From Atrichornis clamosus (taxonomy: Eukaryota; Chordata; Aves; Passeriformes; Menuridae), in assembly GCA_013400975.1 (NCBI GenBank), contig WBMZ01003473.1, positions 62,001 through 126,000 of the forward strand: a DNA stretch of 64,000 nt. Direction: 5' to 3'. Positions 1-13,300 of the stretch are shown piece by piece. Below the pieces are notes generated by a model, which was given only the letters and a program-made list of their open reading frames with translations, made no database searches and was not told the DNA's origin. How positions within the stretch are numbered: position 1 is the stretch's first letter; each line of letters begins with the position of its first letter. A program made the translations under genes and the position numbers.

Positions 1-2583
1 ACACTAAGTACAGGGCGAAATATTTGGGAGAAGGTAAATATGTGAGATTGACATTTCACTTTTTATTATTTTCTTTCTCTGACTATGGTCCATAAATTGG
101 AATTGTTATGGCATCAAAGAAAGAAATGGTCTGTCCTGCAATGAGCTGCTCTTTGATTGCTGTCTGAATTTGGGTTGTGGGATTCTGTGACTCTAGCACA
201 GCCTACACAGGCTGCACAAGAGGAGCCCTTGTGTGTGTAGGATTTTGGAAAGAGATTGTAAACCACATCCTGAACTCATTAATTTGTTTTTCATTGTCAA
301 GGAAAATGTCTTTCATTTTTTTCTTTCCTTTTTCTCTTCTAAATAGTGTAATCCCACTCTGAATGTTATGAAACCAGTTGCAGGGCTTCACAGGAATATG
401 TAACCCATTTGGAAAATAAACAACTATGCATTTTTGGTAGTATATAAGCCTGTCTTTTAAAAAATAAAACGACTCCACTAGAGAAGCTTTATTTCCTAAT
501 TTATAGCAGTTTTTCTCTTCAATGAAGGAAAAGAGTTTTTCTTATATGTTTCCATAACACTGAGACTGAGGTTTGGCATTTTTAATTTAATTGCATAAAC
601 ATGAAAACTGTATTTCTGAGTACTAGCTAGAGTCAGAGTGAGTGCTGGCAAAGATTAACCAAGCTTCTCAAAACACTTCTACAGTACCTTGGCCATGACC
701 TCCGACACCCAAGTGAATTCAGAGCTGCATCTATTTAGAGTTGAAACTGGAGATAGTGACAAATTATAAGATGCATTTTGCAAAAAGCCTTACTTAAGGC
801 CTACTTAAAAACAGGAATTTAGATTTTTAAAGCCTTAACTACAGTTATTTCTTGGTCTTCCTTTTCAGACTGAGTCAGAATGCCTCATGCAGTGTAGATT
901 TGAATTAATTTGCTTTTACTGCTACTGAAAGCTCACTGAAATGTAAAAGGGAACTAGAATATACTACTTTTCTCCAAAATATTTTTCAAGCCGTAGATAG
1001 TAAAAAATCAAAATTGCAAAAGATTATATGTGTTCTTAAATTTAGGTAGGCAAACAGCACCACTGCAAACAATGGACCTAATCACATGCTTGAAAGTAAG
1101 CATGTGCAGAAATCTTTACAGGGTCATGACCCAGTTCTCTATTGCTCCAGTTCACAGGAGGCCAACCTCCTTGACCTTGCAAGCCAAAATCCTCTTGTCA
1201 TTGAGAGTTGTAAGATGCATAGCTCACCCCTCCAAGAGCCAATGTGTACATGCCCCCACCCAACTCCTTTGATGGCTGTTAGTGTGGGCTGGACAAACTC
1301 GTGGTGTCTGTGAGTGAAAATGGTCTCCTACTAATCTGTACATCAGTGCAGTGTGAACATTGTCATGTTCAAGGCAGTAAGCCTCAGAAAATACATTATT
1401 TGCCAGCTCAAATGTACCCACATTAATCTAATATTCATAATAACACCTAGATGCTACTTAGTCTTGAAAGAAGTCAGGGGTTTAATTAATTGTCTGGTCT
1501 AGATGAAGTAAAGCAGCTGCTTAACCTGAGACTCCACAAAGTGCCTCTGGCCCATACTTGGGATGAATCCTGCTTTTTACAATACCACGTAAATAATTCT
1601 CTCTGATTACCCTTGTTAGATGGGAACAAGGGATTTTAAGTGAAGAAAAGTTTCAGACCTTCATAACATAAATAGTACTGCTAAAGGCAAGTAGATGATC
1701 CATTTTCCTAAAATAACTATCATTTATTTATTTTCTATACTATGTACTTAACTATTTTGTTCAATGGAAACTTATATACTTCTAGAATGAGGGTTTCAAT
1801 TCATTCAGATCACAGGGCTATTTTGACATTTAAAAGTTATTTCTTACTGTTGTATTGAAAGAAATTCAATGACAGGGAAAAGACCAACTACTAAAATAAC
1901 AGCCCTCCCACCCCTTTTCTTATTAGTAATATGTCTTCTGTGCTGGAAAATAAAACAATTTTACTTCTATTGGACATGTGAGCATGGCTGGAGTAAAGTT
2001 TTTAGATTGTAAGTATTTTTGCTGATCAAGAAACTAAATCCATATGCCAGACTAGAAGAGGTATATGTATGTAAACTCTCCAAGTGTAATGCTGTTAAAA
2101 GTAAAAGCACTTTACCATAGTAGGACATCAAATAAATCAGTTGGGTATTTCAGTTGTTTTACTTAATTTGTTTAACATTGGCAGAGAAATAGATTAGTGG
2201 TTAATAAACAGAATCACACATGCAAATAAAAAAATAAGTATAGCTATATTCATGTAAAAATGCACTTTTCCATAAATATTGGAAATAAAATACAATATTT
2301 GAGCATAAATGCCATACAAATGTGTTTTCAGCCAGAAATAAGTCAGTTCTATTTTACATATTTTTTAGAGCAACAACAAATGCTATCAGCAGAACTCAAT
2401 ATTGAGGTAGACACACCAGCTGTCCATTTCTTGTCTCCCACGTACAGATTGTATTTCTGACATATACTTTTTATTTGAACAGAGTAAACACAGTATAAAA
2501 GAAAAATGGATGAAAACCCAGACTGAATTGTTAATTACCAGGGGAAAAGAAATCTTCAGAAGTATGTAATTAAAATACACAGA
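1..2583. other. Unique AT-rich DNA, no gene seen
   Basis: Both strands were read for long open frames, known protein motifs, RNA genes and repeats. Only short frames (80 codons or fewer) are present, none with a recognisable domain. Several short A+T-rich runs occur but no clear tandem repeat. It is best described as intergenic or intronic background. Confidence 0.6.
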
Positions 2584-2680
2584 CCTAGATTCTGCTGGTT
2601 TATACTGACGTAGATCCAGAGAAAGGAAAAACAGTGGTATTACTTTAGATTTGCTTATGCAGCTTAGAAATTAATCTGGA
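2584..2680. repeat. Possible ancient amniote interspersed-repeat scrap
   Basis: The stretch reads like a decayed version of a repeat I remember from turtle, crocodile and bird genomes. That repeat starts near CAGATTCTG and carries a TTACACTGGTGTAA-like core and a GTAAATCC box. Here the counterparts are TAGATTCTG, TTTATACTGACGTAGATCC and a later TTACTTTAGATTT. The match is by eye and memory only, and the family name is not certain. Confidence 0.3.
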
Positions 2681-3026
2681 CGATAAAGTTTAACAAGCTG
2701 TGTTTTGCATTGGGTAGCATTGTGTATAGGCAAGTACTTCGTGGTTTGTAAATAACATACATATTATAAAAGGTGGTGCAAATATGACATTTCATGTTTT
2801 TACTTCTCACATTATTACCATATCCATTGTAATATTAAAGCCAGTCAAACAGCCAGCTTTAAGTATGCACATTTTTTAGAGGTATTTTTTTATTTACTTT
2901 TATGGTAGAGCTCATTCAATGTACAATGAAATAGCTGATAAAGGCTGTGCTGGAGGGGAGACCAGTAGGGAAGGATAACGATCTCACTTTTATGAATAAA
3001 GTCTGCAGTCTTTCAATCCAGAGAGC

Positions 3027-3420
3027 ATGCAGTTTGTCAGAACCAAGAGGGAAAAGCAAAAGGTGTCTGGCAGCCAGGCTGCACTGACTCGCTGTGCCTC
3101 AGCCGTCAATTATACACTGAAGAGTACAAAACTCCTTTCAGACCACAGTGCCCTCCAGACTCACCTGGACCAGTTCCTGAGGGCAGGCACCTTTGGTTTT
3201 CCCACTGCTACTGACTCACTTGCAGGTTGTATTCAAGGCTCTATGTTTAATCGATAATTCCCTTCATGGAGCTGGTCAGAGGTGCCTCTCTGCAGTGGTC
3301 CCTGCAGCCCCCTGGGCAGCTTTCCACAGCCCAGGTTGTTGCCTGCCACACCTCTCTCCCCACAGCTACTGATGCCAAGAGGAAATTGAGGAGGAGGAAG
3401 AAAATGAGCTCGAAGAACAA
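3027..3420. other. G+C-richer pocket leading into the GAA tract
   Basis: Base composition is clearly less AT-rich than the surroundings. It holds a 76-codon frame (3027-3257, plus) of unknown identity, and a pyrimidine-rich stretch ending in CAG near 3364 that could pass for a splice acceptor. Downstream, one frame is rich in Glu codons just before the GAA tract, but a stop lies immediately upstream and no donor or family match was found. No gene is called. Confidence 0.4.
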
Positions 3421-3564
3421 GAAGAAGAAGAAGAAGAAGAAGAAGAAGAAGAAGAAGAAGAAGAAGAAGAAGAAGAAGAAGAAGAAGAAGAAGAAGAAGA
3501 AGAAGAAGAAGAAGAAGAAGAAGAAGAAGAAGAAGAAGAAGAAGAAGAAGAAGAAGAAGAAGAA
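3421..3564. repeat. Perfect (GAA)48 microsatellite
   Basis: The run is 144 bases of uninterrupted GAA, counted as 48 units. It is preceded by an imperfect purine-only approach (GAGGAGGAGGAAG, then GAAGAACAA) and followed by an A-run with scattered G (to about 3600). The purine strand is the plus strand, so the minus strand is (TTC)48. Such a polypurine mirror repeat is known to form intramolecular triplex DNA. The long poly-Lys and poly-Ser frames across it are translations of the repeat, not genes. Confidence 0.97.
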
Positions 3565-3656
3565 AAAAAAAAAAGAAGGAGAAGAAGGAAAAAAGAAAGA
3601 ACTGAGTAGAGGGTAGGCATCAAAGGAATTGTGAAGAGAGGAAGAGGATGGATCAA

Positions 3657-3737
3657 TTATTAATATTGTTGTTCTTATTATTTATTATTAAATATATTAT
3701 TACAATTATATATTAATATGAGGAATAATAACAACAG
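3657..3737. repeat. AT-rich low-complexity stretch
   Basis: Almost only A and T, made of irregular TTATTA and TAATAT motifs, directly after the purine-rich tail of the GAA tract. No coding or structural signal was seen. Confidence 0.7.
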
Positions 3738-6700
3738 TTACAATGAGATGAATTTTCAACAAATGGCTTCTGTCCTTTCACACTGCTTCAGAAACCATGC
3801 TGATGGGTGTCTGAAATGGAGCAATAGGCAAAGATAGTGTTTGTTTATATCTGCATTGTTTAGCTTTCAAAATATTTAAAACTATCAAAAAAATTTAATA
3901 TTAATTAGCTTCACAGTAGACTTTCTAATTTATATTGAAAATCATCATTGTCATAATTAACTATTCACTTGCTATTTTTTCATATTCCAAGCTAAATCCA
4001 TAATGCTCCTGTGTGCTGACTCTGGACTCTAGTGACCATGAAAGTATCCCAATTTATAAATTCTCATACAAAATTCACATCTGAAGTCCATGGATCTTTT
4101 CCCCCAAAATCTATGTAAAAAACCCCATACAATTTGGTCCTACAGAACAATGTTATATAAGCTTGTCTGAAATAAACTTTCTTATTTAAACAGCCACATT
4201 GGTGATTGCAGGTAATTAAAAATATAAATAGTTTCAGTCTCTTCTTTCTTAACTTTGCACTATATTCACTAGATTGTTGATACTTAAATTAAGTGAAATA
4301 TAGGTTCACATATAGTGTATATATTTGTTCAGTATACTTTGTACCAAATATAACCTGACAAGCACCTAGTATGGATATACCACCGTCACCTTAGACTCTC
4401 AGTGTTCAGATAAAAATAATAAAGTTTCAGTACAAATCAGTCTGGTATCAGATATTTTTATATGTACTTAGGCAGTTAATGTAACATTCAGAATTAGCTG
4501 GAGTAATATTCTGAGCATTTATTTTGGTTTGTTTTTCAAGTGTAAATCCTACAAACACCAGAATATCAAAAAGACGAATACAAGCTGTATAACAATCTCT
4601 TCCAGTTTTGATCATCAATCTCCTTAAATTAGAAAGCACTCAGTTCTGCTAAAGTCAGAGATTGGGATATTTCTTAGTCTCAACAGTTTTAGGCAAGAAC
4701 TCCTGAGCAGGATGTGGAACTCAGAAGACAGAGGTAAGAGTAAACAAAAAACAAAATAATTCTAAGCAGGTGAGAAGGGCATAGCTTTCCTTTTTTCCAT
4801 TAATCCAGTGTTTGAGGCCTGCATAGAAGTTTTAAATTTTTCAGATGACAACAGTGGCAAAAGTAGGGAAACCTGACTAGAACCAGTGACTACAGCTTCT
4901 TTTACCCAGGCAGATGGTTCATAGTTGCAATGTTAAAGCTGCAATTGAGACAGATGAAAAGTCATTCCTCAGAACTCAGTGTTTTTTGTGGTGAAAATAT
5001 GCCCATGCAATAAGTACATCACTGCATAGAGGGTTGTGTTTCCAGAGTTTCCAACTCATAATTTTATTTCTAGTCAAAAAGTAATCAGTTTTCTTTAAAA
5101 AGTTCCCATAATAAGTACAGAGCATCATGATCTGCTCTGTCATTTACTACTGGGAAGAAAAATAGGAGAACAAAATACAGTGCCCTTCAGAGGCTCGAAA
5201 ATAACAAGCCAAATGCACAAAAAATCTTCCAAAAAGAAAAAGAAAGGAATAAGAAAACAAAATCAAACTAAATTAGTATTGATTTTTAAGGGGAGACAGG
5301 ATTGACTCACCTTGTTCTCAGAAGGGCTAGTAGGGCAACACACACTTTTCTCAGTAAACATGAACTAGAGACACAAATATGCCTAATAATGTAATAATAA
5401 AGCTCTCATACACTCATATCAGTGAAAAAAACATACAAAATGGTTTACTAATAGGAAAAGCTGATATAAAATAATACCTAATAAGAAATAAATACCTCCT
5501 GAAATTATTGTATCACATCTTTAAACTTAATCTTAGAAATTCTGGGATAATTTTCTTGTTAAAATTTTCAACAACTCCTTTTTTTTAGTAGTACACAGTT
5601 TTGACAGAACAGTCAAGTGACAGAAACTGTTCTGAAATTTGGATCATACTTGTAAACAGATCTAGTTAAAGAGAGGAGATAAAGGAAAAGGATTTAGAAA
5701 ATACCAAATATGAAATGCTTTAAAAAACAATGTTCTTTTTCAGCTTTAAAAAACAGCATTGTTTTTCAAACAGGCATTTTTAGTACAAAAGTGCCAACAC
5801 TAGTTAAAACAGATAATGCAGAAACTTAAAAAGTAATCAGATAAAAGATTTCATTTTGAAGAAACAAAGTGGTCTTTATAACCTGGGGCTCCATTTTATT
5901 TTGTTTTGGACTTTTTTCTTATATTTAACACCAATTTGGCCTGAACTGAAAATATTTTGGCTTTCCTGATTAGTTAGGCAGCCTGAGAAAAGAATTTTTT
6001 CTTTAATTAGTCTTTGTGCTTTAATCTTGATGAAAATGCAGAACACTTGCTGCTTGTCTTCGCTGTGGATTGAGCATGGATTGATACCTCCAAAGGTACC
6101 AGGATTGGGTCTGGACTCAGGAGACGGACTGCTGCAGCAGGAGGGACGCCTGACTGAGTCACCATTCCCAGTTTATTGGCATCACCTTGAAGCTGGTGAA
6201 ACATCACCTTGACACGGTACCAAGCTTGCAGGGAATGCTACTTCCTGCCCTATTTGTTTGTTAGATTAGCCCTGCATTTTTGTGCCTCAAGCTCTTGGTT
6301 TGAGCAGGAGCGATCTTGTAATTGTACATGCGCTCTTTTTGATCTAGCTATTGTCTCTTCAGTGCCTGTTATACATACATTTTTATGGCTAACCTTGGAA
6401 TAGTAGCCTCTAGATACTTACCTTGTGTCTTCTTTGGAGGAAGTTATTTAATTGGATTTGGTGTCCTGAGGTTACATTTCAATTTAATGTAACTTGCAGG
6501 AAATCACTCTCAGAGAGAGCAGAACAGTTTATATTGTACACGAGTGAGTAGATTGTTCCAAGGCTCTGCCAGGCTCTATGTTCACCTCAGCCTCTTGACT
6601 TATGTGAAAGTTAGAAAATCTCCTGCAAACTCTTCCATTCCTGATTAGGTTTTAACTGAGATTACTTAGAGATTATTTTCTTGTCTTAAACAAACCCAGA

Positions 6701-8440
6701 ACAAGGTATTAAAAGCTGTTGGTATCATTCTGCTGCCCTTAGAATCTATCCTAATATTTCAAGCTATATGTGCATTGCATGCATCTGTGTTAGATGGTTA
6801 CAAACACACATGACATGGAAAAGAGATGACGCAGGATCATGGAGATGTCATCATGTTGCTCTGCTGGACTAATTAAGCTGACTCCATCAGTAAGCCAGAA
6901 AACTAGCGTTGCTGCAGACAATAATAATGCCGCAGTAGAAAACAGCATTAATCCAACAACCACTATTTTCAGTAGCATAGCGTGTGACATGCATGATTTG
7001 CAGTTTTGCCATCCTGTGTACTGCTCTACATTTCACATCCATTACCTGCTGGTTGCCACACCTCAGTGGGTTGAGAGGACTTATGGGCTTGTTCCTGTGC
7101 ATGGAGCTCCAACTCCACAAATGTATCTTCTCTAAAGAGAGAAGACATATATGGTAAATGAGACTTATCTCATTACCTCTACATTTGTTGACCTCTGCCT
7201 TTCCTCAAAAAAGGAAAACAAGAAGTCTCTTTCTCACAAATGTTTTGTGATTAGAGTGCTTATTAATACCAAAACACATTAAGATTGAGAAACATTCATC
7301 ATACATGCATATACACACACAACTTCTAAACAAAAAGGTAGGTCAATGTTTGCTTTGTCAAAACTCTTCCAGTTGAATCGGAATCAAGTGTTTTGCTTGA
7401 GGCAAGGCTCCTGAAATATTGTAATTTGGTTTCCATTTGACGCCTGGTGCTGTCTCCTCGAGTTGGGTTCTCTGTTGCTGGCTGGAGCACCAGGGTCAGA
7501 CCCAGGCTGGGGCGCACAGCCACAGCTCTTGGCAGCAGCTGCCTCCGGGGAACCCCAGCAAACACCTGCACACACAGACTCTTGCACTGTGTGCAGCCAG
7601 AGCTAAGAAACAAAGGCCAATTTATGCCTCCTATTCCCCTTTATGTGTGTGTGAGGTAGAATCTGTAAAGAAATAAAAAAAATTATTTAGAAAATGAGAA
7701 CTTAAAATGAAGTCTGAATATATCAGTAATGAAGCTGAATGTACATGGGCATATAGACTACGTATCTGAGGACAGATATACTAAACACATGAAAGAAAAT
7801 GGGAAAACTCACATACAGTTTACAACTGCCCCTAGTTCTCAGCACTCAGTTATGGTGTTGAAAAGAAAAAGTGGCAAAATCACTAAAGTTTAGTAATTAA
7901 ATATTGTCATGGAACTTTTCTTGGTTTTTAGTTTGGTTTGGTTTTTTGTTTGTTTTCTTTGTTAGAAATGTTCTCACTGATTTATAAGCAAGAGAATAAT
8001 AAAATCTTTATTAGAGCAGAATATAGAACATGAAGAAATATTTTGTAGGAGACTTTTAGTATTTTATGAATTTAAATGGAATGATATATACAACTCTTAG
8101 AATGGAAGATTGCATATTTTTCAAGAAGTCTGAATCTGATAATTGATGAAGATAATAATCTGGTCCTAAATTGAAGGAAATTTTTTCATTACAGCAGATA
8201 AGAGGAAGAGAAAGAAACAGACTGATGATAGGGATTTAAAAGTTTTTTTAAGTTAACCTTCCCCACACTGAATCAAATCAACCCCAACATAGAACTCCTT
8301 ATAATTTTCCATAGGATATGATGATATTCACCAAGAACATTTGAGACCATGGTGAAGCATAACAATCCCCCTGATCAGTGGGGTTACATACCAATATTTT
8401 TTCATGTTCCAGAGCCAAAAGCTGTTGCAATCTAGAGTGC
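3738..8440. other. Unique AT-rich DNA, no gene seen
   Basis: No recognisable exon, RNA gene or transposon. Small local structures are a 9-bp inverted repeat (CAGAACAGT at 5605 and ACTGTTCTG at 5626) and an imperfect 26-bp direct duplication at 5717-5770. A G+C-richer pocket lies at about 7437-7620. The minus-strand 66-codon frame at 6790-6990 is rich in hydrophobic residues but matches nothing I know. Confidence 0.55.
5717..5770. repeat. Imperfect 26-bp tandem duplication with inverted arms
   Basis: GCTTTAAAAAACA occurs perfectly at 5717 and 5743, and the following bases stay similar (ATGTTCTTTTTCA versus GCATTGTTTTTCA). The same region contains complementary arms AAAAACAATG (5723-5732) and CATTGTTTTT (5757-5766), so it could fold into a hairpin. 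Confidence 0.7.
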
Positions 8441-8534
8441 TGAGAAATAGATGAACTTCCAGAGTAGTTCTTAAAGTAACCAGGTCTATTCCTGCCTTAA
8501 TGACTTCATGCTTCTATGTTTCTATGTTTCTACG
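8441..8534 (+). mobile_element. CR1 LINE 3' tail, very short fragment
   Basis: The last 90 or so bases of a CR1 element in plus orientation. ATAGATGAACTTCCAGAG resembles the usual CR1 ending TAGATGACCTCCAGAG. It is followed by an AGGTC-CTTCC-like segment and then by repeated TTCTATG units (about 8511-8534), the CR1 terminal octamer repeat. CR1 is commonly 5'-truncated and this would be an extreme case. It is strongly diverged, so the call is by pattern only. Confidence 0.5.
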
Positions 8535-10019
8535 ATATTGTAGTCCTGGCCTGGGCCACCGAATCCAATGTCACAGGGCAGTGTTAGGTGCAGAAACTCT
8601 TGCTGACTCCTGCTATCCTGTCAGGAGGTTTTTAGCTCGTAGCTTTTCCTGTGCTGGTCTAACCTCAATGGGATGAGCTCTGACATGCAAAGGAACACAT
8701 GAATTTTTTAAGAGCTGTGGACAACTGAGAGCCAAAAGCTAATCATCTACACTAACATTTTCTCCAATCTCAACAATAACAGTAAAGGAAAAGGGCATCC
8801 TCTACACAGGCAATACCAAGCTGAGTCCACATTGTATACAGCTCTCATCCCTGTTTCACCATGTACTCTGGGCATTCCTGAAACAGCAAAACCCAGACTG
8901 GTTCTTGTTGTGAGCAATTGATCCAGTTGACATCTTGAAATGTTTTTTTGAGGGGAGGGAGGGGATTTTCTGACAGAAAATGCTCTTTAGTTTTACATTT
9001 TAATATTTTTCTACATTAGTTAATTTCTTTTGTCTGGTATATTTTCTTGTTAATATTATTTTGATGTAAAGTTCTCATATAAAATATTATTTGTGTATAT
9101 GGTATATCAAGATTGTATTCAGAAATGACAATTTTTCAAAGTATTCTCATTGGGAAGCCTGTTAGTGAGGGTTCAGACAAATTCAGTGTAATTTTCCAAA
9201 AAATTGCAAAATTTGGGCATTCTGCGAATTTATTAAATTGTACAAGTGTACTGACTGTAGGAAAACCGTGTGAATGAGAGAAGAATCATTTACTGATAAA
9301 TTGCTGGCAGAAGTGAGGAAAAGAGTTTGCTGAAAACATTTTTTATGATCAATTCAGGAAGTGAAATTTTGCAGCTGATTCTATCATGTCAAATTGGATT
9401 GTGCCTCATCTTGGCCTTGTATTTGGGGTAAAATAATATCTATCAAGAAATAAGAATGTTAAAAGGAGAAAAATTCTTTATCAATGCAGGTATGTTACCA
9501 AATGTTGTATTGGCTTATGAGAATATGGTGGCTTATCCTTACACTGCTATTCATAGCTGTTTTTCCGTGTCTGTCAAAAACTGTCATAAGTAATAAAGTT
9601 ATGGAAAAAAAAAAGTTGAAAAATGTGTATACAGAAGGCTAAGCCTCCTCGTGGAAAGCAAATCAAGAATAAAAAATGAAAAGACTGTAGTATGCAAAAG
9701 GAGTTGGAATGAAATACAACCGCAGAGTTAAAAGAGGTTTCGAAGTTTTCACAGGATCTGCTGGAAAATATACATTGCTTCTATGAGAAGATTTGGGTTT
9801 ACTAGTAATAGTCTGGGTAAAGTTTCAGGATTTAAGAGAATACCAATAAAGTGAAGACTGACACTAACCAGACCATGCTATAAATACCACACAAAGAGAC
9901 CAAACAAGCTCTCTACTGAGAGACATGCTTGACGTTCTGCTTCACTGCTAGTCTGTAACAATAGGAAGAAACCTGTTGTCTCTGTAGAATTAGTTCAGTT
10001 AAATAAACTGCTCAAAATG
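8535..10019. other. Unique DNA, no gene seen
   Basis: Short frames only. The first 200 bases are slightly G+C-richer, and the rest is AT-rich with T-runs. No recognisable repeat beyond the CR1 tail. Confidence 0.5.
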
Positions 10020-10380
10020 CTATTGTTCAGGTCTGACAGCAGCTGCTTACTGTGGTTCCTGTTTATGCATGATCAGCTGATGCAGCTTAGAGTCTGCTGC
10101 AGTGCGCCTGTAGCACACATGCATTTTAAACTGTGCCATTTGGCATACAGAGTCCGTCCGTGCTGCTTTTCATAAATTCCTCTTGGTTTTGTTCCCATCA
10201 AGCGGTAAGCATAGCTCAAGATGCAATGCAAGTTGCTCCTCTAAGGGGGACAGTTTCAGAAATTCACTTCTGTGAAGGTGAATTAGCTTATGCCTGCAAT
10301 TTAGTTGCGTATAACTGTTGGAGCAGTTTTGCTTTTCATATTTGACTGCAAATGTAAACTTGAATTTGGATTGCAGCATA
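10020..10380. promoter_or_regulatory. Conserved-element-like block (candidate enhancer)
   Basis: Composition is balanced, without low-complexity runs, and dense in short motifs: CAGCTG and CAGCAGCTGC E-box-type sites, TGCATGATCAGCTGATGCAG, and ATGCAAGTTGC. This texture resembles amniote conserved non-coding elements. Overlapping open frames on both strands (about 70 codons each) are typical of such blocks and have no known domain. Conservation could not be tested. Confidence 0.25.
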
Positions 10381-13300
10381 AAATCTGTAACAAAAAAATA
10401 AAATCAATTATTTTCTGAGTATCTGTAGGAAGGCATGTTTTTTTTTTTTTTCTGAATGTCATAAAGATTAGGAGTAAAATTCTCTAAGAATATATTATTT
10501 TTACAGGAAGACTGAGTTTCACTCTGATGAGGAATATATCTATTGTTAATAAGTGTGCATTTTTTAAATGAACAAGGCAGGTTACATTTCTGAAAGCTCT
10601 TTCTTCCAGACATCAAATAATGCAGGCACATACAAGTGTTTCATTTAGCAGTTGGTTAGTCTTTTACTACACAGTAGTAGGTGGTGGATATTCAAGTCTG
10701 GGAGATAACACTATAGCACTTAGGTGAAGGCATTCAGCCTGTTTTAGAACTGTGACCTATAATATTTTACTAATACAAACTTTGAGCTCACTGGTAATCA
10801 TGGGATAATAATTCACTAAACAGCTAGAAGAGAGCACAGCTCAAGCTCCACACAGACATATGTCAGAAACAGATTATAGGGTAAGAGGTAGAGAAAATTA
10901 AATTTTAACTCCCTCCCCTCATACATAAACTCAAAAGACTCTCCAAAACAAACAAATATATCCTCAGCTGTTAGGAAGGATAGAAATCAGTACTGAAAAC
11001 TGGATTAGAGGGTCAGGTTCACGGGGACAGAAGGGAGCAGAGAGCAAATGTCCTATTATCAGCTGACTCTGACTGAAAGCATGATCTTCTAATCCGATGC
11101 AGAAAAAGCTTTAGCTGAAGTAAAAAAGGCTGGACCCTTTAAAGTTCCTGAGGAGTTCACAATTCATATTAAATGAATAACTGAATAATTGAAAATTAGT
11201 ACCAGCACTTAGACTGTTCTCAGTAGATAACAGAAAGAAAATGTGAGTTGCAATTCATAGAGGTCCTTATGTTTTCCAAATTATGCTAAGACATGGAAAT
11301 TTAACTTCTTAACTATAACATGTATTTATGAGTTTAATAGCAGGGAATTACAATAAATGTCATATGATTATGTAGAATGTATTTGTAGTTCATTTATATG
11401 TTTATAGTAAATTTGAAGCACAAGAATCAGGATTTAAAGACTAGCAGTTTTTATGAATAAAAACTTCTGAATCAGGTTCTAAACTCTAAAAACTAACACG
11501 AAATTAAAGCATGTCTTAGCTAGGTTTCAGACTAGTATGGATAAGATTCACAAACTCTGCAGTTATATAATTTATCTGGTAGAACAAGAAATGTCAATGT
11601 CTCCTTCTTAGATTAATAAAAATAACATTTATGATATCACAGGTCCTTTGTGATTTATCAAGAAATACTTTTTTGGAGATGAAGTGAATGCCACATTTAG
11701 TGGTTTTGTATCTGAAAGTACGAAGGAATATATAGGTTGGTTTTTTGTTTTGTTTTGCTTTAAATTTAATTCAAAGATAACCCATAGTCTTCAGATGACA
11801 ATAATGTGTTCCACTTAACATTAAATTTACATCAACATGCTATTCAGTAGCACAAGATATTTAAAACAATTTTTTAGTGAGATTAAAATATTCAAATTCT
11901 GAACCTGGCATTTAGTTGAACTTAAGGTCATTAAAATACAATTAAAAGGCCAGAGAATTGGAATATCAAAGCAAGAAAATTTAATAGCTCAATTCTGTTT
12001 TTTTGCATTCTTCTCTAGGTACTAAGAAGGACGACAGCATGTCTTTGAGGATTTTTCAAATGAGACTTTTTCTAACTAAAAAAAGAAGATATACAATATA
12101 AGTATAAATAAGAATATCCCTCAGAAATGTATTGCACCACCATGCATTATTAGAAATAAGAGACCTCAAGTTTATGAAAACATCTAGCATATTAAGTCAG
12201 CTAAGGCATAGTAAGGCATATGAAAAGGAGTTCACCCATTGTTCCCAGGTAAATGATCTGTACCTTCAGGTTGTAATATACCTTGTTTTATTCCTGCTTG
12301 GTGTCAAAATACACAAAGCGTTACTGCTTTTCTTCTGGATCAGAGCGAATTCGACCAGAACAAGGCCAAATTCTTATCATGATAATCCCCATAAGCTTAG
12401 AGCAAGGAGGTTTTGGCCAATGTTTAATTAAAGCTGCATTACAGTACTTAGACATCTGTTACATTTGTACATTGTGGGTCAAGGGCTCAGATCAAGCTTC
12501 TCTTCTGAGGTCTGCATGACCACTGCTGAGCCTTTTTTCGCCCCTCCAATATTTTTCATAGATAAATCATGACTTTCATGTCCAAGAACGCTCCCTCATT
12601 AGGGAAAGGCATGTAATTTGGTCCTTAACTTCTAGCATTTTGAGATTTTAAGAATATTTACAGATAAACCTTTCAAAGAAATTTAATGAACCACACTGTG
12701 CAAGCAGTAAGAGGTGTGGATGCAAACTTCATCTCTAAGTTTTACTCAGAACAATAAGGTGGAGAGCTAAGCATGGCAGTTAGGTATAACACTATATTGT
12801 CTTTATCTGAACACCTGCAAATGAGGGTTTTCCTATATTTACATAATTTACTCTTTCTGTCTTTTATTGTGTATCATACATTTTGGCACTTTCTTTCATT
12901 CTCTTCCTACCCCCATCCAAAACAACCTAATGCAAAGAATTCATCCCTCTTTATATGAGCCTTTAGCTACAATCAGTGAGACTAATCACATGACTAAAGA
13001 TTTAGAAATATACTTCCTTAACAAATACCTATGACAGTTTAAGATTGTCCTGTTTCCTCCTCTTAAATTACTTCTGTCATAGCTTTATTGACAGGAGAGA
13101 ATATTTGAGTGCCCTGAAGGTACCTCAAAGAACAGTCCTGCAGTTTGTATGGGAAAATTTTGCTTTAGATCCACGTAAGTTGTATGTGAAATGTTTTGTT
13201 AAATTAGCTCCCCTCTGACAAATGTATTAGTATTTCTGTGGCTGAATATCTTCCCTTCCTTACCTTCCACTAAGTGGAAAACTCTCACTAGCAACTGCTC

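Noticed and set aside
3340..3430. Splice-acceptor-like CTCTCCCCACAG before a Glu-codon-rich stretch
   Set aside because: The Glu-rich frame has a stop just upstream of its first codons, no donor follows, and the stretch grades into the GAA repeat.
3266..3616. 116-codon plus-strand frame ending in a long poly-Lys run
   Set aside because: Most of it is translation of the GAA microsatellite; the leading part has no known domain.
3366..3656. 96-codon minus-strand poly-Ser frame
   Set aside because: Translation of the TTC strand of the same microsatellite.
4712..4760. Possible 41-base exon between TTTTAG and GTAAGAG
   Set aside because: Too short and too weak; such pairs are frequent by chance.
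5605..5634. CAGAACAGT and ACTGTTCTG inverted pair, like a steroid-receptor site
   Set aside because: The spacing between halves is 12 bases rather than the 3 expected for such a response element.
6790..6990. Minus-strand frame with a membrane-segment-like hydrophobic run
   Set aside because: A hydrophobic run alone is weak evidence and no family was recognised.
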